Positions 43,636-54,937 of a stretch of 64,000 bases of DNA are shown here, piece by piece (within the stretch, counting starts at the first letter, position 1; each line of letters begins with the position of its first letter). The notes under the pieces were generated by a model. It saw only the letters and a list, made by a program, of their open reading frames with translations. It searched no databases and was not told the DNA's origin. Position numbers and translations under genes: made by a program. The stretch spans positions 622,501 through 686,500 of the forward strand of contig CP113055.1 in the NCBI GenBank assembly GCA_026625625.1, in the 5' to 3' direction. This DNA is from Blastomonas sp. SL216 (GTDB taxonomy: Bacteria > Pseudomonadota > Alphaproteobacteria > Sphingomonadales > Sphingomonadaceae).

Positions 43636-44535
43636 TCAGGGCGTTTCGTTGACATAGGACCGGATGAATTCGGCGATGGCATGGAAGCCGTCGCTGAACG
43701 CCGCGCCGGTGCGCCACAGGGCTGCGATCGATCGGCGCGCATTCCATCCGGCAATGTCGAGCGTCGCGACAACTTCGGCCGCCTGGGTTTCGGCGGCCAT
43801 ATAGCGCTCCGGCAGCAGCGCCAGCCCGATGCCTGATCCTACCATCTGCCGGATGCTGTCGAGGCTGGTCCCTTCATAGTCATGCATGATGTGCGCGCCG
43901 AGTTGTTCGCAGATATCGCGCGTCTGGCGATGGAAATGGTGCCTGCGGTCGAGCGTGAGAAAACCCTCGCCCTTGATCGCGCTGGCGGGAATATCCTTTT
44001 GTCCGGCAAGCGGGTGATCGGGCGGTGCGATCACGAACATGCGCTCGCTGAACAGTGGTTCCACCACGATCCCGGTGGCATCGACCGGCATCGGGCACAG
44101 CATCATGTCCAGCTCGCCGCGCATCACCTGGCGGACCTGGTCATCGGGAATGCCTTCGCGGATGTGCAGCCGCAGATCGGGCTGCTCGCGGTGAAGTCCG
44201 GCGACGATGGCCGGCATCAGATAGGGGCCCAAGGTCGGCGTGACGCCAAAGCGCAAGGTCCCGCCTATGCCCTTGCCCGCGCGCCGCGCGAGGTCGGAAA
44301 GATCGCGCACCTGCACCAGAATGCCGCGTGCCCGGGCCGCGATATCCCGCCCCAGGGGGGTAAGTTGTACATCCTGGCCGCTGCGGTCGATCAGCGATGC
44401 GCCCAGCCGCGCCTCCAGCGTGCGCAGCTGCTGGCTGAGCGTGGGCTGCGATACATGCACGGCAAAGGCGGCGCGGCCGAAATGGCGATGATCGTCGAGC
44501 GCGACGAGATATTGCAATTGACGCAGGCTGGGCAT
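43636..44535 (-). CDS. LysR family regulator, OxyR-like but without the peroxidatic Cys
   Basis: 299 residues. N-terminal winged HTH (LRQLQYLVALDDHRHFGRAA, SQPTLSQQLRTLEARLG) and a substrate-binding domain of OxyR type (PYLMPAIVAGLHREQPDLRL, EPLFSERMFVIAPPDHPLA). Where E. coli OxyR has GHCLRDQ with Cys199, this protein reads HHFHRQ (about His200); the second Cys is kept (Cys209 in RDICEQLG). So it cannot form the classical disulfide switch. An ATAG-N7-CTAT site lies just upstream. Confidence 0.85.
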   Translation of the reverse strand: MPSLRQLQYLVALDDHRHFGRAAFAVHVSQPTLSQQLRTLEARLGASLIDRSGQDVQLTPLGRDIAARARGILVQVRDLSDLARRAGKGIGGTLRFGVTPTLGPYLMPAIVAGLHREQPDLRLHIREGIPDDQVRQVMRGELDMMLCPMPVDATGIVVEPLFSERMFVIAPPDHPLAGQKDIPASAIKGEGFLTLDRRHHFHRQTRDICEQLGAHIMHDYEGTSLDSIRQMVGSGIGLALLPERYMAAETQAAEVVATLDIAGWNARRSIAALWRTGAAFSDGFHAIAEFIRSYVNETP

Positions 44536-44550
44536 CGGCGACCTCCGAGG

Positions 44551-44569
44551 TGATAGAGGCTATCTATCA
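44551..44569. promoter_or_regulatory. OxyR-type binding site upstream of the LysR gene
   Basis: TGATAG-N7-CTATCA, a perfect inverted repeat containing ATAG-N7-CTAT, the spacing used by OxyR. It starts 16 bases before the LysR gene start on the opposite side, consistent with autoregulation. Confidence 0.6.
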
Positions 44570-44793
44570 ACAACCCGCGATCCTTTCAAATGGTAACAAT
44601 GATACGATGTGCCATATTGCGGTCACACCAAGCAGAGGAGCAGCCCCTCCCCGAACCGCTCCTGCCAAACTGCTTGATAGATGCCGCGGCTTGAACGGAC
44701 ACCCCAAAGCTGCGGACAGGGTGGCGCATCGGTCCGCCGAGGTCGCAGCTTAGCCTCCGGTGCGTCACCCGCCTATTTTCATGGAAAATAGAG

Positions 44794-44822
44794 AAAAAGC
44801 CGTGCTGCCCATGGGCGCACGG
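44794..44822 (-). terminator. Terminator of the ABC-HlyD-TolC operon
   Basis: On the minus strand CCGTGC...GCACGG enclose GCCCATGGGC and are followed by CTTTTTCT. It lies 44 bases beyond the stop of the tolC-like gene. Confidence 0.7.
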
Positions 44823-44824
44823 AT

Positions 44825-44845
44825 GTGCTCGGCCCCGCCGAGCAC
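44825..44845. other. Hairpin directly after the tolC-like gene
   Basis: GTGCTCGG and CCGAGCAC form a perfect 8-bp stem with a 5-base loop, next to the terminator at 44794-44822. It may help termination or protect the message end. Confidence 0.45.
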
Positions 44846-44865
44846 CCGGCATTAATGCGTGAAAA

Positions 44866-46344
44866 TCAGCGCTGAAGGCTCTCCGCGAACGCATCGCCCA
44901 ACTGCAGCGCATCAAGATCCGCAGCGACCGCAACCAGATCGGCGCGCGCCTGGGCAAGGCGGAATTCGGCGTCCAGCCTGCGGATTGCTGCGTTGGCGGC
45001 AGCATCCTCGCGCAGGTTGACCAGGAAGAAGTCGCTCGCCCCCGCCTGGAACAGCCGGCGTTCGCCCGAGGCCAGCTTTTCGGCCTGAACCTCTTCATCG
45101 CGGGCCAGAACCGCCAGCCGCTCGGCGGCGGACAGATTGTTCGAAAGCTGCTGAACCTCGGCGAGAATCTGCTCCTCGCTCTGACGGCGCTTCCATTCCA
45201 GCGCGTTGATGCTGGCCTCTGCCGCCGCGACATTGCCCTTGGCAGCCCGGTTCTGCAGCGGCATCGAGAAGGTGAAGCCGACCACCGCCTCGAACGGGTC
45301 GCGTGATCGCCCGCCCAGTCCCTGTTCGCCAAAATCCTTGCCCGCCTCTGCAAACAGGCGGAGCGAGGGCAGCAGCTTGTTCTGCTCCAGCTCCAGCTTT
45401 GCCTCGCCCTGTTCGAGCCGCTGTTCGATCAGCTTGATATCAGGGCGCTGCGCCAGAATGGCTGCAGGGTCGGTGTTGCGGACGGCGCGGATCATCGGCA
45501 GCGATGTCGGCAGGTCTGCAGGCGTGGCAACCCGGGGACGGCCGTCCCCATCGCGCCAGAACAGCGACAGGCGCTGCGCCGCATTGGCCAGATCGCGCTC
45601 GGCCGCCACCAGCAAGGACTTGCGGCGCAGCAGGTTCTGCTCGTTTTCGGTCAGCAGGATTGCGGCACGCGCGCCCAGCTGCACCTGGCGGCGAATGCCG
45701 TCCTGCCTGTCTTCCGCCAGGCCGACGAGCGAACGGTAGACGCGCACCTGCTGTCCGGCAGCCACCCATTGGCCATAGGCCTGGATCGCGCGCTGCTGCA
45801 CCCCGATCGCGATGATCAGCGCATCCAGCCCGGCAATGTCGCGCTCGATCAGCGCGTTGCGCTGGCCGAAGCGGCGGTCATCGATATAGCGGTCACGCAG
45901 CAGCGCGAACACGCCGCGCACCTTCAGTTCGCCCAGCCGGTCGGTGAAGCTGTAATCCTCGTAAACCGGAAAATCGCCGCGCGAGACGCGATAGCTGGCT
46001 TCAAGCTGACCACCATTGTTGGTCAGCGGCTGGATCGCCTTGCCCTGGACATAAGTGCCGTCATAAAATCCGGTGATCCGGGAAAAGCCCTCGCCGGTGA
46101 ACAGCAGATCGAAGGCGCCCTCGCTGGCCAGCACGCGACCATCGGCGGCGCGCGCCGTGGCCAGCGCCTCGAGGATCATCGGCGCATATTGCCGCGACGA
46201 TGCCAGCACCTCCGAAAGCTGCAGCCCCCGGGAAGAGGGGACCTGCTCCGGTGCCGCGACCGTCGCGGGCAGGGGCTGGGCGATGCCTGGCGCCGGGGCA
46301 AGCGCCAGGGCCGCCAATCCGGCAAGCAACAGCGACTTGCGCAT
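44866..46344 (-). CDS. TolC family outer-membrane factor
   Basis: 492 residues with a signal peptide (MRKSLLLAGLAALALAPAPG). Long helices with duplicated outer-membrane-efflux units (IGVQQRAIQAYGQWVAAGQQ, LEQNKLLPSLRLFAEAG, RRQSEEQILAEVQQLSNNLS, SGERRLFQAGASDFFLVNLR). It should form the outer-membrane channel for the HlyD/ABC proteins encoded just before it. The start overlaps the HlyD stop (TGATG). Last gene of the operon. Confidence 0.85.
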   Translation of the reverse strand: MRKSLLLAGLAALALAPAPGIAQPLPATVAAPEQVPSSRGLQLSEVLASSRQYAPMILEALATARAADGRVLASEGAFDLLFTGEGFSRITGFYDGTYVQGKAIQPLTNNGGQLEASYRVSRGDFPVYEDYSFTDRLGELKVRGVFALLRDRYIDDRRFGQRNALIERDIAGLDALIIAIGVQQRAIQAYGQWVAAGQQVRVYRSLVGLAEDRQDGIRRQVQLGARAAILLTENEQNLLRRKSLLVAAERDLANAAQRLSLFWRDGDGRPRVATPADLPTSLPMIRAVRNTDPAAILAQRPDIKLIEQRLEQGEAKLELEQNKLLPSLRLFAEAGKDFGEQGLGGRSRDPFEAVVGFTFSMPLQNRAAKGNVAAAEASINALEWKRRQSEEQILAEVQQLSNNLSAAERLAVLARDEEVQAEKLASGERRLFQAGASDFFLVNLREDAAANAAIRRLDAEFRLAQARADLVAVAADLDALQLGDAFAESLQR

Positions 46345-47447
46345 CACTTCTTCCCCGAGCCGCTGCTGGACGAGCTTCCCGACGATGACGATGATGTCGT
46401 CTTGCCGCCGGTCTGCGTGGTTCCGGTATCGCCCTGTTCGGTCAAGGCCGGGTTCTGCAGCGGGAAGTCGTTGAGCTGACGCCACAGTTCGAAGCCGACC
46501 GAGACCTGCTCCATCGCTACCCAGCCGCGCACATTCGCGCCCAGGCGCACATAGGGTTCGCCCGGCCAGCGCGGCTTGCCCTTGGCCTCCTGCACCAGCA
46601 CGCGGAACAGACCGTTCTGCGATGCGGCAAGGTCGACCTGCTGCACCTGTCCATCGAACAGGCCGCGCGCGACCGAGGGCCAGCCGGAGAACTGGATTGC
46701 GGGCCAGCCTTCAAACTCAAGCCGGACCTGCTGGCCGCGCTTGATCAGCGGGGCATCGCGGCCATCGACATAGACTTCTACGACGCGCTTGGCTTCGGTC
46801 GGCGCAAAGGTCGCCAGCACGTCGCCCTGCGAGACCATCGTTGCCCGATCGCCGCCGGTGATCCGCTGGATCACGCCATCACGCGGTGCGCGGACAAGCT
46901 GCAGCGACTGGCGCGCCAGATTGATGTCGATCTGCGTGATTGCGGCGCGGGCTTCGGCGAGTGTCGCTTCCATCTCCGCCACCTTGATCCGCGCCAGTTC
47001 ATTCTCGCGCCGCGACGCCAGTCCTTCGCTGAACAGCGTGCCGGTACGCCCGACATCGAGCCGCGCAGTGTTGAGCGCGCTGGCCGCCGCTGCTGCCTTG
47101 GCCTCGGCCAGGCTGCGTTCGACGCGCAGGCGCTGCAACAGCATCGGATCGTTGTCGGAAATCTGGACGATCGGATCGCCTTCCTTCACCACGGCACCGT
47201 CCTGAACGTACCAGCGTTCGATCCGGCCAGAAACCAGCGCAGTCACATTCTGCAGCCGGTCCTGCGGGTTCAGTGCAATCACCTGGCCTGCGCCATAGGC
47301 GGTCTGGATCCACGGAACGTAGATCATGAACAGCACGGCGGCGATCAGCGAGAACACCACCATCAGGGCGATGGCGCGCAAGGGGCGGGGGGTGCGCTGG
47401 GCCGCGAGCGTGCGGAAGCGGACAATGGCGCGATCACGCGTTGCCAT
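46344..47447 (-). CDS. HlyD family periplasmic adaptor
   Basis: 367 residues. One membrane helix near the N-terminus (RAIALMVVFSLIAAVLFMIY), then a biotinyl-lipoyl part (LVSGRIERWYVQDGAVVKEG), a coiled-coil hairpin and the returning half (RAPRDGVIQRITGGDRATMV). It ends with a Ser/Gly-rich, Lys-Lys tail (TTSSSSSGSSSSSGSGKK). It should bridge the ABC protein and the TolC protein. AGGAGG precedes the ATG, which lies inside the end of the ABC gene. Confidence 0.88.
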   Translation of the reverse strand: MATRDRAIVRFRTLAAQRTPRPLRAIALMVVFSLIAAVLFMIYVPWIQTAYGAGQVIALNPQDRLQNVTALVSGRIERWYVQDGAVVKEGDPIVQISDNDPMLLQRLRVERSLAEAKAAAAASALNTARLDVGRTGTLFSEGLASRRENELARIKVAEMEATLAEARAAITQIDINLARQSLQLVRAPRDGVIQRITGGDRATMVSQGDVLATFAPTEAKRVVEVYVDGRDAPLIKRGQQVRLEFEGWPAIQFSGWPSVARGLFDGQVQQVDLAASQNGLFRVLVQEAKGKPRWPGEPYVRLGANVRGWVAMEQVSVGFELWRQLNDFPLQNPALTEQGDTGTTQTGGKTTSSSSSGSSSSSGSGKK

Positions 47448-49158
47448 GGGCTGCCTCCTCTGCCTTGGTGTCGACGATCTGAAGGAACTCGTCGGGGTCG
47501 TCTATGATCCTTTGTCCATCATCGCCCAGCCACAGATAGCGGCAATCGGGCGTGACATCGGGACGATAGCTGAACTGAATCACCGTGGAGCCTTCCGCAC
47601 GCATCACCTTGCGGACATCGGCCAGGATGGCGGGGTCGATCATGTCGAACAGGCCGGTGAGAATCAGCAGCCTCGGGCATTTCAGCATCGCGCCTGCCAG
47701 CTTCAGCCGCAATGCTTCGGCATAGGATAGTGGCCAGCCGCTGGTCGAAAGCTGCGTATCCAGCCCGTCGGGCAGACGCATCACGCGGTCTTCCAACCGC
47801 ACCAGCGTCAGCGCCTTCAGCACATCGCCCGATGTGGTCTCGGGGCCTGCCAGCCGCAGATAGTCGCGGATGCTGGCCTGCACGATCGTCGGCCTGTCGA
47901 GGACGATGATCTCGCTGCGCAGGCGGAACATGTCGACCATCGCGATATCCTGCCCGCCGAGCGTGACGACGCCCGTTTCCGGCGTGAGGTAGCGCTTCAT
48001 TGCATGGGTGAACAGCCGCTGGATGCCGTGGTTCTGGGCCTGCGCGATCAACTGCGTGCCGGCGGGGATGGCGATGTCGAGCGTGATCCCGGGCGCAGTG
48101 GCGTTATGCGTCACGCGGCGCAGCACCAGATCGCTGCCGCCGATCGCATCCTGCCCCTCGCGCGCCTCTTCTTCCTGCTCGATATGGTAGATCAGGCCGA
48201 TCTCTTCGGCGGCCGCGATCAGATCATAGGTGGTATCAAGATAGGCGCCCATCTGCCCCAAGCCGAAGAACGCGGCGGAGAGAATCAGTTCGGCCGCCAC
48301 CAGCTGGCCGATCGACAGCTCGCCCTGGATGACCAGCCAGCCACCCAGCGCCAGCAGGCCGGAGCTTGCGAGGGCATAAAGCAGCAGGAACGCCACAGTC
48401 TGCGACATGGTATAGCGGAAATGCTTGGCCTTGGCGGTGACATAGGTCGCGGTCACTTCCTCAGACCCATCGAGCGCGTAATCGACATGGCGACCCGATT
48501 TGTAGAAGCCGTTCGACGCGCCGACATTCTCCAACCAGCGGGCGGCGTCATATTTGGCATGGCTGAGCGCGATGCCCGAGCGCACGGCACCGCGCGTCCA
48601 GACCAGCAGGATGAGCACCGCCAGTCCGATGACGATCAGGTTGAAGGCCAGGAAGAACGGGTGATAGAAAGCCGTGACCGCAAAGCCGACCGCCGATTGC
48701 AGGATGATGGTGAAGCCGCCGATCAGCAGGCTGGGCACGGCCTTTTGCACCGTGTTCACATCGAAATAGCGGTTGAACAGGTCCTGGCGCTTGCTGTCCT
48801 CAAAAAACGGATTGCGCGCATGGATCGAGCGTATGGTGATCTCTGCCACCTGGCGCGCATAGAAGCGGCGGGCGAACAGCTCCATCGTGTAGATGCGCAG
48901 CGCCGACAGCATCACCGCGATCAGCAGCAGGCCCAGCAAGGTGCCTGCCAGCGTCACCAGCGGCGTGACGAGCGCGGTGTTGGCGACCGAATTGATCAGC
49001 ATCTGCACCGAGATCGGTGTTGCCAGTGACAGCACGGAAATCGCCACGCCATAGACCAGCGCCAATGCGAGGAAGTTGCGTTCGCCCTTCAACAGGCTGA
49101 ACATCCAGCGGATAGCCTCGCGTGCGCCCATGATATGATGTTCGGAAGATGATGCCAT
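47434..49158 (-). CDS. ABC exporter-like protein with degenerate ATPase domain
   Basis: 574 residues. The N-terminal part has the six-helix membrane domain of type I exporters (FLALALVYGVAISVLSLATP, LVTLAGTLLGLLLIAVMLSA). The C-terminal 220 residues align to an ABC ATPase but all motifs are lost: Walker A reads AQNHGIQRLF (no Gly-Lys-Ser), the Q-loop Gln is Asp (VLDRPTIV), the signature is LSYAEALRLKL, Walker B is LLILTGLFDMID and the H-loop His is Tyr (QFSYRPD). No frameshift or stop, so it seems kept as a non-hydrolysing protein. It is encoded with HlyD and TolC partners. Confidence 0.85.
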   Translation of the reverse strand: MASSSEHHIMGAREAIRWMFSLLKGERNFLALALVYGVAISVLSLATPISVQMLINSVANTALVTPLVTLAGTLLGLLLIAVMLSALRIYTMELFARRFYARQVAEITIRSIHARNPFFEDSKRQDLFNRYFDVNTVQKAVPSLLIGGFTIILQSAVGFAVTAFYHPFFLAFNLIVIGLAVLILLVWTRGAVRSGIALSHAKYDAARWLENVGASNGFYKSGRHVDYALDGSEEVTATYVTAKAKHFRYTMSQTVAFLLLYALASSGLLALGGWLVIQGELSIGQLVAAELILSAAFFGLGQMGAYLDTTYDLIAAAEEIGLIYHIEQEEEAREGQDAIGGSDLVLRRVTHNATAPGITLDIAIPAGTQLIAQAQNHGIQRLFTHAMKRYLTPETGVVTLGGQDIAMVDMFRLRSEIIVLDRPTIVQASIRDYLRLAGPETTSGDVLKALTLVRLEDRVMRLPDGLDTQLSTSGWPLSYAEALRLKLAGAMLKCPRLLILTGLFDMIDPAILADVRKVMRAEGSTVIQFSYRPDVTPDCRYLWLGDDGQRIIDDPDEFLQIVDTKAEEAAHGNA

Positions 49159-49234
49159 TTTTTGCCTGCCAGTGAATCCAAGGTCGCCAGCGCACGAATT
49201 AGGCGACCCTGCCGATAAACCCATTCGAAAGGGT

Positions 49235-49257
49235 CTAATCGGAGCGATTGGTTTTTT
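49235..49257 (+). terminator. Terminator-like hairpin without an evident gene
   Basis: CTAATCG and CGATTGG (one wobble) around GAG, followed by TTTTTT on the plus strand. No plus-strand gene is seen upstream, so it may end an antisense or short transcript, or it may be chance within the promoter region of the ABC operon. Confidence 0.35.
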
Positions 49258-49416
49258 CTATCGGGAAGCTGCCCCCCGAACATAGTTTTCCATGATATAG
49301 GTTAACTTGCCGCAGGTCGAACGGTTCAGTGCGGCGTTTGATCCGACGGCGCGACGAAATTCAGCATCTTGGCGCAAAACAGCGTCTGTGTAGCGATGAG
49401 CACCGCCACCGCCGCC

Positions 49417-49611
49417 TTAGCGCCTCGATTCAGCCGATTCCAGCGCGGCCAGCAATGCCAGCTTGCTGGCGCTCCGATTTTTGCTGCTATTGCGCAAAAC
49501 CGTGTCTGGCGTGAGCGCGACCTGTTGCCTGCGCTCGAACAGCATCTGCTGGAATGCTGGAAAATCGATGCGGCGTCCTGCCCATTCAGTCTTGTCTGAG
49601 GATATCGACAC
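49417..49611 (-). CDS. Small protein downstream of the nucleotidyltransferase-like gene
   Basis: 64 residues from a GTG at 49611 that has AGGAG six bases upstream and overlaps the end of the preceding gene. Sequence: EWAGRRIDFPAFQQMLFERR, then VALTPDTVLRNSSKNRSASK and a helical end (LALLAALESAESRR). The basic, helical character and the coupling suggest a partner of the upstream protein. No family recognised; it is short and unproven. Confidence 0.5.
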   Translation of the reverse strand: MSISSDKTEWAGRRIDFPAFQQMLFERRQQVALTPDTVLRNSSKNRSASKLALLAALESAESRR

Positions 49612-49881
49612 CAAATTCTCCTAGGGTTTCCTCACGGAGCTGGCGATCTAGATACTCCGGATCACAGCCGGAGTTAAGCCGATAAAGTTCCCGCGCTTGA
49701 GCAAGCGTGTCATCAGCGATGCAGCATATGTCGAAATCCATCGTCGAAATTGCGCTGCCAGTGTAAAATTCGGCCGCTGCTCCACCCACCAATATGGGGC
49801 GGGTGAAGCCCCTCATAGCCATCGCCTCGCTAATCTGCGCAAACATGCGCAGCGCGGCGATGAATTCCGGCCGATACCCCA

Positions 49882-49882
<1 letters not shown>
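49586..49882 (-). CDS. Nucleotidyltransferase-like protein, apparently internally deleted
   Basis: 98 residues. The N-terminal half has the minimal nucleotidyltransferase motif ILVGGAAAEFYTGSAISTMD followed by FDI. The C-terminal half (AQARELYRLNSG, DPEYLDRQLREETLGEFGVD) looks like the end of much longer members of this group. The roughly 80 residues normally between them seem missing, in frame. The start shares bases with the uvrA stop (TGATG). It may be a relic or a reduced protein. Confidence 0.6.
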
Positions 49883-52881
<2,999 letters not shown>

Positions 52882-52893
52882 GGACGGCCTTAT

Positions 52894-52908
52894 GTTCTAT
52901 TGATGTTC
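52894..52908 (-). promoter_or_regulatory. LexA (SOS) box of uvrA
   Basis: GTTC-TATTGAT-GTTC on the plus strand is an exact copy of the alphaproteobacterial LexA box GTTC-N7-GTTC. It lies 13-27 bases before the uvrA ATG, so uvrA should be damage-inducible. Confidence 0.88.
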
Positions 52909-53080
52909 CGCTGGCAAGCGGGAGAATGCGGCTCCGGAAGCCTTGGCCAGCCGGGAGCAGCGAACATGGTGCCGCACCGGGCAAGGCGCAAGGGCTGGAC
53001 GGCGGCTGGAGGGAACGCCTTTGCGGGTGCGGCGTATGCATGTTAATCGAGATCAACTTTGGCTTGAGGGAAGCACAAAC

Positions 53081-53533
53081 ATGAAAATCCGTTCGTTCAG
53101 CACCGCGGCGCTGGCCATCTGCATGGCTGGAACTGCCTTCACCCTGCCGGCGATCGCCCAGCAGGCGAGCGCGCCCGCGTCCGAGGCACCCGATAGCGGA
53201 TCGATGGAGCCGTCGCCGGTAACGCGCAATCCCAGCACCCCCGAAGAACAGGCGCAGCGCGAGGCGGCCAATGCGGCGCAGGTCCAGGCGTCGAACGCGC
53301 AGCTCGCTCAGAATGCGGCCAATCTCGCGAATTACGAGGCGCGCCGGTCGAGCTATGAAAACCAGATGAAGCTGTACGAGAACACGGTCGAATCGCGGGC
53401 TCGCGCCGAAGCCGAATATGCCGAGGTGAAGAAGCTGTACGATGCCATCCATGCGCAGTGGGAGGCCGATGTTGCCGCCTGCACCGCCGGCGACCGCAAA
53501 CGGTGCGCGCAAGCTCCGGTGATGCCGCAATAA
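53081..53533 (+). CDS. Secreted helical protein of unknown function
   Basis: 150 residues with a signal peptide (ALAICMAGTAFTLPAIAQQ) and GAGGGAAG before the ATG. The mature part begins with a Ser/Pro/Glu-rich stretch and continues as a coiled coil rich in Ala, Gln and Asn (AANAAQVQASNAQLAQNAAN, YENQMKLYENTVESRARAEA). Two cysteines near the C-terminus (VAACTAGDRKRCAQ) may pair. Function unknown. Confidence 0.75.
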   Translation: MKIRSFSTAALAICMAGTAFTLPAIAQQASAPASEAPDSGSMEPSPVTRNPSTPEEQAQREAANAAQVQASNAQLAQNAANLANYEARRSSYENQMKLYENTVESRARAEAEYAEVKKLYDAIHAQWEADVAACTAGDRKRCAQAPVMPQ

Positions 53534-53560
53534 TCCGACGCCGCGCCTGAACTGGCGCGA

Positions 53561-54937
53561 TCATCCCGTTTTCGGAAGTACCAGTGTAAAGCGCGCCCCC
53601 TGACCGGGCGCGCTTTCGACCGTCAGGTCGCCGTCCATCGCCAGCGCCAGCCTGCGCGAGATGTACAGTCCCAGGCCGCTGCCGCCATCGCCGCTGCGGC
53701 CCAGCCGTTCCCATTTGTTGAACAGCCGCTGCTGCTCTTCATCGGTCATGCCCGGCCCCTGGTCGGCCACGGTGACGCTGGCCCAATCGGGGCCATCGTC
53801 GAGACGCAGCCAGATCATCGACCCGTCGGGTGCATAGTTGATGGCATTGCCGAGCAAGTTGAGCAGCACCTGCAGCACGCGGCGGAATTCGCCGATCGCG
53901 GGCAGGCTTTCATCCTCGGAGGGCTTGTCGATGCGGATCGAGCGGTCGGCGGCCTTGAGCGCAAGCAGCCCGGCTGCGCGGCGCGCCAGATCTGCCATAT
54001 CCACGGGTTCGCGAGCGGCACTGAAGCCGCTCGCCTCGATCGCTTCAAGGTCGGCCAGGTCGTCGATCAGCGCCAGCAGATGCCGTCCTGCCGATGCGAT
54101 ATCGCCCGCATAGCTCGCGTAATCCGCGCGCAACGGGCCCTCTAGTCGGCCACCGATGGTCTCGGCATTGGCGATGATCCGGCCGATCGGCTGGCGCAAG
54201 GCCGGGCCGATCTGGCTGCCGAACATCCGCGCGAGTCGGTCGCCGTCGAACAGCGGCGGCAGCGGCGCGGCCTGCGCGGTCTCGGTGAGCGCCGGTGCTT
54301 CGGTCAGGATCAGGTGCCAGCCCGCTGCCTGATCGTCGCGCACCCGTTGCAGCGCCCATGCGCGGTCATCGCCGACGATGCGGACGCGCGCGCCGTTCTG
54401 GCAATCGGCGAGCACCAGCGGGCCGCCGTCTTCGTGCATCAGCAGCGAACCCACGGGCTTGAGCGTGCTCTTCTCGGGCTGCCATTCGGCAGAAAGGCCC
54501 ATGGGCGTATCGACATGCAGAATACGGCCGAGCGGATCGACGCGGACCCGCAGCGCATCGGCCAAGGGTGGCAGGGGTCCTGCCAATGGTGCCGTCTCGC
54601 TCGCCGGTGCCAGCGCGCGCGCGCGCCACTGGGTGATGACCAGCGCCACACCTTCGGACTCCGGCGCGCATTCGCACCACATATCGATCAGTTCAGCCGG
54701 ACCTGCCGCAGTGACAGGGCGCGACAGGTGCATGCCGAGCCGCATCGCGTGTCGCGCCAGATCGAGCAGGGCGGGTACGGCGAGCATTTCGCCCGGGGCA
54801 CCGCCCAGGCTGGCATGCAGGTCCGCCAGTGCTCCGTCGGCGCGCAGCAGCCGACCGTCGCGGTCGACATGCGCTTTCAGCGACGCTGCGTGCGGCGTGT
54901 CTGCCAGCACGGAAGGATTGGGTTGCCGGGCGTTCAC
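53561..54937 (-). CDS. Histidine-kinase-like protein without phospho-acceptor His
   Basis: 458 residues from a GTG that overlaps the upstream stop (GTGA). The first 200 residues are PAS-like (RVRVDPLGRILHVDTPMGLS). The dimerisation helices read FGSQIGPALRQPIGRIIANA; where kinases have the His of H-E-L-R-x-P, this has Pro (about residue 245). The ATP-binding domain is intact: N box LLNLLGNAINYAPDG, G1 DQGPGM, G2 GSGLGLYIS. It may bind ATP without classical His autophosphorylation. Co-transcribed with a DUF2336 gene. Confidence 0.82.
   Translation of the reverse strand: MNARQPNPSVLADTPHAASLKAHVDRDGRLLRADGALADLHASLGGAPGEMLAVPALLDLARHAMRLGMHLSRPVTAAGPAELIDMWCECAPESEGVALVITQWRARALAPASETAPLAGPLPPLADALRVRVDPLGRILHVDTPMGLSAEWQPEKSTLKPVGSLLMHEDGGPLVLADCQNGARVRIVGDDRAWALQRVRDDQAAGWHLILTEAPALTETAQAAPLPPLFDGDRLARMFGSQIGPALRQPIGRIIANAETIGGRLEGPLRADYASYAGDIASAGRHLLALIDDLADLEAIEASGFSAAREPVDMADLARRAAGLLALKAADRSIRIDKPSEDESLPAIGEFRRVLQVLLNLLGNAINYAPDGSMIWLRLDDGPDWASVTVADQGPGMTDEEQQRLFNKWERLGRSGDGGSGLGLYISRRLALAMDGDLTVESAPGQGARFTLVLPKTG

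Larger units (their letters stand above)
44536..44865. other. 330-bp gene-free region between the LysR gene and the tolC-like operon end
   Basis: It holds the OxyR-type site at 44551-44569, a hairpin at 44825-44845 and a minus-strand terminator at 44794-44822. The stretch from about 44600 to 44780 shows no gene; a second GATAGAT word near 44684 may be part of the LysR control region. Confidence 0.6.

Noticed and set aside
44866-49158. ABC-HlyD-TolC operon as a bacteriocin or RTX toxin export locus
   Set aside because: No RTX repeat protein, double-glycine leader peptide or peptidase C39 domain is seen nearby. The cargo cannot be named.
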